Under the pieces are notes generated by a model. That model saw only the letters and a program-made list of their open reading frames with translations. It was not told the origin of the DNA and did not search any database. From contig NZ_LMKV01000003.1 in the NCBI RefSeq assembly GCF_001421665.1, forward strand, positions 1 to 64,000: a DNA stretch of 64,000 nucleotides, given 5' to 3'. Of the stretch, positions 60,715-64,000 are shown one piece after another. Each line of letters opens with the position of its first letter. The stretch's first letter is position 1. The stretch comes from Sphingobium sp. Leaf26 (GTDB lineage Bacteria > Pseudomonadota > Alphaproteobacteria > Sphingomonadales > Sphingomonadaceae). A program made the position numbers and the translations under genes.

Positions 60715-62847
60715 TCAGAAGTCGAAGCTCGCCCGCACCGTGAACGAGCGCGGCGTGCCCGGCTGGACCCAGAGCGCCGCATAGGAGCTGGCATAATATT
60801 TCTTGTCGAACAGGTTGTTCACATCCGCCGACAGCTTGATCTGCTCGGTGACGTTGAACGATCCCAGTATCTTGGCGATGGTGTAGCTGGGCAGATAGAA
60901 ATCCGCCGCCGTCTGGCCCAGCCGCTTGCTGAGATGGGTCACACCCGCGCCCAGCATCGCTTCATGATCGCCGATCGCAAAATTCTTGAACAACAGGATA
61001 TTGGCCTGATGCTTGGGAATGTTCAGCAAAGGATCGTTCTTGAACACCCCGGCGGAAACATAGTCGTCGGCCCAGCCTGCGTCGGTATAGGCATAGGTCG
61101 CGAACAGCTCGAACCCGGCGGGCAGCTTGGCGTTGACGTCGAACTCCACGCCCTGGCTCTTGGCCTCGCCGACCGCGATCGACAGGCCGGTCAGCAGGTC
61201 GGCGGTCAGGACATTGCTCTTCTTCATCTTGTAGAGCGACAATGTGCTGGTGATTTTGCCATCCGGCGTCACGAACTTCGCCCCGACTTCATAGCTTTTG
61301 CTGATTTCCGGGGCGAAGGGATTGTTGTTCACATCGACGCCGCTATTCGGCCGGAACCCCTTCCCATAGCTGGCGTAGAACGACAGGCTGCTGGTCGGTT
61401 CGAACACCAGGCCGGCCATCGGGCTGAACTTGGTGTAGGACGCCGGATTGGTGGTGCCCAGGCGGTTGTCGATATTCTGGCTGAAATCGTCGTAACGACC
61501 GCCGAACCGGACCTTGAACTGCTCCGTAATCTCGATCTGGTCCTGTGCGTAAATGCCCCATGCTTTTTGAACTTCGGTCGAATTTTGAATGACCGCCGTC
61601 GGAGTCGGCGCGGCGATATTGTAATCGGGGTTGAAGATGTCGATGGAATAGGATTGGTCTGCGGCGGTAGGGCGATAGCGCAACTGGAACGTCTTGATCT
61701 TGAACCTATCCCAATCGCCACCGACGCGGATATTATGCACGATCGAGCCGGTTTCCAGCTTTCCGCTGATTTCCCCGCGGAACACCATATGGGTGGTGCT
61801 ATAGTCGCGATAGCGGCGCTGGCGCGACAGGGTGCGCCCGTCATTGTCGATCAGCTGACGGCCCAGCGCCAGTTCGGGATCGCTGGAATAGCCCTCGAAC
61901 GTCGTGTCCTTGTAGCCCGCGCCCAGCATCAGCGTCCAATCGTCGCTGAAATCATGCTGATACTGCGCCTGATGGCCCAGCACGCCGATCTTGATCGGGC
62001 CGTCATTGGGGTTGCTCAGGAAGCGCGAATTGGGGATGGCGCCCAGCTTGTAGGTAGTGCCGCTCGCCGTGACCGTCGGGATCGCCACCACGCCGCGATC
62101 GAACGGCACTTCCTGTTTCACATATTCCAGTTCGTAGGTGAAGATGTCCTTGTCCGATAGCTTGAGCAGAACGGACGGAGTCAGCGTATATTTCTGCGTT
62201 TCCACCGTGTCGCGGAAACTTTCGGCCTTTTCGGCGGAGCCATTGATGCGGATGGCGATGCTGTCGTTCAGCGGCAGATTATAATCGCCTTCGACCCGAT
62301 AGGTTTCCCAACTGCCGCCTGAAATGGCGAAGTGGCCGCCTTGATCGAAGGTCGGCTTCTTGGTCACGATGTTGACCGTGCCGCCCGGTTCGCCGCGGCC
62401 GAAGAGCGCGCCGTTCGGACCTTTGAGCACTTCGATCCGCTCGACGTTCGATGCGTCGCGCGGGCCGCCATAGCCACGACCGCCGTTGAAGCCGTTGACC
62501 AGGAAGCCGCTCGGGAAATTCTCGTCGCCGGCAAAGCCGCGAATGGCGAAACTGTCCCACAGGCCGCCGAAATTATTCTGCTTCGACACGCCGCTTGCCA
62601 GTTCCAGCGCGGTGTCGAGGCGGGTGATGTTGAGGTCGTTCAGCAGCTTGCCTTCCAGGAACTGGACGGCCTGCGGGATTTCCTTGACCGGCGTGTCGCC
62701 GAAATATTGGCGCTTGAGGCCCGTGACGATGATTTCACCGTCGGCCTTTTCTGCTGCTGCCGGCTCCTGGGCCTGGGCGATCGAGGAAAAGGCGATGGCG
62801 GCGGTGCTGGCCAAACAGGCCAGACGGAGGGTGGATAACGTGCGCAT
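60715..62847 (-). CDS. TonB-dependent siderophore-type receptor
   Basis: The 710-residue outer-membrane receptor has a signal peptide ending AQAQEPA and the TonB-box/plug start DGEIIVTGLKRQ. The plug continues with VKEIPQAVQFLEGKLLNDL, WDSFAIRGFAGDE, RIEVLKGPNGALFGRGEPGG and the VNIVTKKP finish. The C-terminal barrel ends RSFTVRASFDF. Its length and plug match siderophore receptors (FhuA/FpvA type). It is followed by the PepSY membrane protein, forming an iron-uptake pair. No clear Fur box is visible in the upstream DNA. Confidence 0.92.
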   Translation of the reverse strand: MRTLSTLRLACLASTAAIAFSSIAQAQEPAAAEKADGEIIVTGLKRQYFGDTPVKEIPQAVQFLEGKLLNDLNITRLDTALELASGVSKQNNFGGLWDSFAIRGFAGDENFPSGFLVNGFNGGRGYGGPRDASNVERIEVLKGPNGALFGRGEPGGTVNIVTKKPTFDQGGHFAISGGSWETYRVEGDYNLPLNDSIAIRINGSAEKAESFRDTVETQKYTLTPSVLLKLSDKDIFTYELEYVKQEVPFDRGVVAIPTVTASGTTYKLGAIPNSRFLSNPNDGPIKIGVLGHQAQYQHDFSDDWTLMLGAGYKDTTFEGYSSDPELALGRQLIDNDGRTLSRQRRYRDYSTTHMVFRGEISGKLETGSIVHNIRVGGDWDRFKIKTFQLRYRPTAADQSYSIDIFNPDYNIAAPTPTAVIQNSTEVQKAWGIYAQDQIEITEQFKVRFGGRYDDFSQNIDNRLGTTNPASYTKFSPMAGLVFEPTSSLSFYASYGKGFRPNSGVDVNNNPFAPEISKSYEVGAKFVTPDGKITSTLSLYKMKKSNVLTADLLTGLSIAVGEAKSQGVEFDVNAKLPAGFELFATYAYTDAGWADDYVSAGVFKNDPLLNIPKHQANILLFKNFAIGDHEAMLGAGVTHLSKRLGQTAADFYLPSYTIAKILGSFNVTEQIKLSADVNNLFDKKYYASSYAALWVQPGTPRSFTVRASFDF

Positions 62848-63125
62848 AATGCTGTAACCCCTTATAAAATCACTGTTCCCTTATGTCCTGCGAACGTGGG
62901 GGACCGGTTGTCTCTGTTATTCCCCCGCGGACTTTGTCCTGTTGTCGGGGCCGGCCCTTGGGTGATTTTCCACCTCTTCTCAGCAACGAGGCTAGGTTGA
63001 GTGACGGAAATATTACGTCAAACTTGGCTCATCGGACGGCGCAAAATTGTGAATCCGATGCCGCTACGGCACGAAAATGCTGCGCCCGATTTCGCCGTCG
63101 AAAGCCGCAAAAATGTGGGAAAAAT
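62848..63125. other. Upstream region of the siderophore receptor
   Basis: This stretch precedes the receptor gene and follows the terminator of the next gene (63126-63151). It should hold the receptor promoter; AAGGGG about 10 bases before the ATG serves as ribosome site. No convincing Fur box or other repeat was seen. Confidence 0.35.
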
Positions 63126-63151
63126 GGCCGCCTTCCGAATGGAAGGCGGCC
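63126..63151 (-). terminator. Rho-independent terminator of the DUF1624 gene
   Basis: GGCCGCCTTCC (63126-63136) and GGAAGGCGGCC (63141-63151) make a perfect 11-bp stem with a 4-base loop. On the minus strand it is followed by ATTTTT, placed 22 bases after the stop codon at 63174. Confidence 0.88.
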
Positions 63152-63173
63152 CAGGCGACCCGACGCAGGACCG

Positions 63174-64000
63174 TCAGAGATATTTGAGCCACCATATGTC
63201 CTTGCGCCGCTGTTTGAGCTGCGCGAACCATCGGGTGGGGAAATAGAGGACCGGGATCAGGATGAAGACCCAGATCCACACCCAACGCAGATGATCGACG
63301 CCGAACACGGTGCCCTTGGTCGGGCCGTAGAGCAGCAGCGCGACATTATAGAGCAGCTTGAGCACATAGAGGTGCAGCACATAATAGAACATCGGCGCGC
63401 CGCCCAGCATGGCGAGCGTCGGCATCGCCTTGCTGCCCTCGAACCGTTCGAACAGGGCGAGCAACAGACAGCCCGTGCCGATGGTCGGCATCAGGAACAG
63501 CAGCGACGGCGGATATTTGGTCAAGGCGAGGAAGCTCATCACCGTGCGCAGCGGCGTTTCCGCCATGAACCAGGGCTTGTCGCCGTAGACGTTCACATAA
63601 CGGATGGCGACGAAACCGAGGATCAGGCCAAGGCCCAGCATGGCAAGGCGGCGAATACGCGGAGTGGGATCGCTGCCACGCGCAAACCATGGCCCGCAGG
63701 CATAGCCCAGCAGGATGACGCCGATCCACGGCAGGATCGGATAGGTCGTCTTGACCATGGTGCCGGCCAGTTCCAGCTTCTCACGCTGGTGCAGGATCGC
63801 CCACGGGACGAACCAGGGCGACTCCGCCGTCAGCCGGATCGGGTCGAGCAGATTGTGCAGGCAGACGATGGCCAGGCCGACTGCGAACTGCGCCGGGCGC
63901 GGCAGGTGCAGCAGCGCGGCCAGCGCCACCATGCTGATGCCGATCGCCCAGATCACCTGCAACCAGATCGCCGTCGGCGGGAAGGCGGGGGCTTGGGTCG
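63174..64000 (-). CDS. DUF1624/heparan-alpha-glucosaminide acetyltransferase-like membrane protein, partial
   Basis: The frame runs from the stop at 63174 to the window edge (about 275 residues visible), and the start lies beyond 64000. It has about seven hydrophobic segments, including VIWAIGISMVALAALLHLP and TYPILPWIGVILLGYACG. Near 150-215 are YPPSLLFLMPTIGTGCLLLALF and AMLGGAPMFYYVLHLYVLKLLY. These match the C-terminal half of DUF1624 membrane acyltransferases. The codon at 63960-63962 is TTG inside the frame, not a true start. Confidence 0.75.
   Translation of the reverse strand, partial: TQAPAFPPTAIWLQVIWAIGISMVALAALLHLPRPAQFAVGLAIVCLHNLLDPIRLTAESPWFVPWAILHQREKLELAGTMVKTTYPILPWIGVILLGYACGPWFARGSDPTPRIRRLAMLGLGLILGFVAIRYVNVYGDKPWFMAETPLRTVMSFLALTKYPPSLLFLMPTIGTGCLLLALFERFEGSKAMPTLAMLGGAPMFYYVLHLYVLKLLYNVALLLYGPTKGTVFGVDHLRWVWIWVFILIPVLYFPTRWFAQLKQRRKDIWWLKYL

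Noticed and set aside
1-64000. CRISPR array, rRNA or riboswitch
   Set aside because: No regularly spaced repeats, rRNA-like tracts or familiar riboswitch cores were seen in the intergenic DNA.

Overview
The window is GC-rich, densely coded alphaproteobacterial DNA. The best fit is a sphingomonad (Sphingomonadaceae, possibly Sphingobium). This rests on the protein families present: Caulobacter/Sphingomonas-type TonB receptors, Sphingomonas-style carboxylesterase and acetate/porin genes, and an RPA-type replication initiator beside parAB. A parA-parB-repA block at 31.7-35.3 kb indicates that the window lies on a secondary replicon (chromid or megaplasmid) and includes or adjoins its origin.

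Layout. 0-2.7 kb: end of a GH35-like gene, a cation/proton antiporter, then decayed DNA with a strong double-palindrome element and a broken IS5-type transposase. 2.7-17.5 kb: a distinctive surface/secretion island. It runs sulfotransferase, two secreted tail-collar proteins, a nine-gene VirB-type secretion operon (virB6-B2-B3-B4-B6-B8-B9-B10-B11), a secreted beta-helix protein, a second sulfotransferase (opposite strand), and a beta-helix gene fragment next to a broken IS5-family element. No virB1, virB5, virB7, virD4 or relaxase is visible in the window. 17.5-24.1 kb: copper resistance, with copA-copB, an internally deleted second copA, and a cnrYXH-like anti-sigma/sensor/ECF sigma set divergent from copC-copD. 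24.1-31.3 kb: a bicupin protein, a YbbA/YbbP ABC system, a TesA-like esterase, an oxidoreductase and a carboxylesterase.

31.3-37.1 kb: candidate origin with repeats, parA, parB, repA, and a DUF1612 plasmid-type regulator. 37.1-39.8 kb: a graveyard of an acetate-type locus (symporter-like sensor kinase, LuxR regulator, acetyl-CoA synthetase, porin), all broken. An intact MHS-family transporter follows, then a small secreted protein with a sigma-54-like promoter.

42.1-48.4 kb: a Tat-exported protein of unknown family coupled to an ACS-type MFS transporter, divergent from a large TonB receptor; this looks like a substrate-uptake locus. 48.5-58.4 kb: one tightly coupled minus-strand operon. It holds a HAD-type dehalogenase, a PuuB-like oxidase, an oligopeptide-type ABC transporter (binding protein, two permeases, fused double ATPase) and a three-subunit FAD/2Fe-2S dehydrogenase like opine or D-hydroxyproline oxidases. 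It probably imports and oxidises an amino-acid derivative. 58.6-64 kb: a 2-hydroxyacid dehydrogenase coupled to a PepSY membrane protein, a siderophore-type TonB receptor, and a truncated DUF1624 acyltransferase-like membrane protein.

All assignments come from reading the translated sequence; no database search was run.
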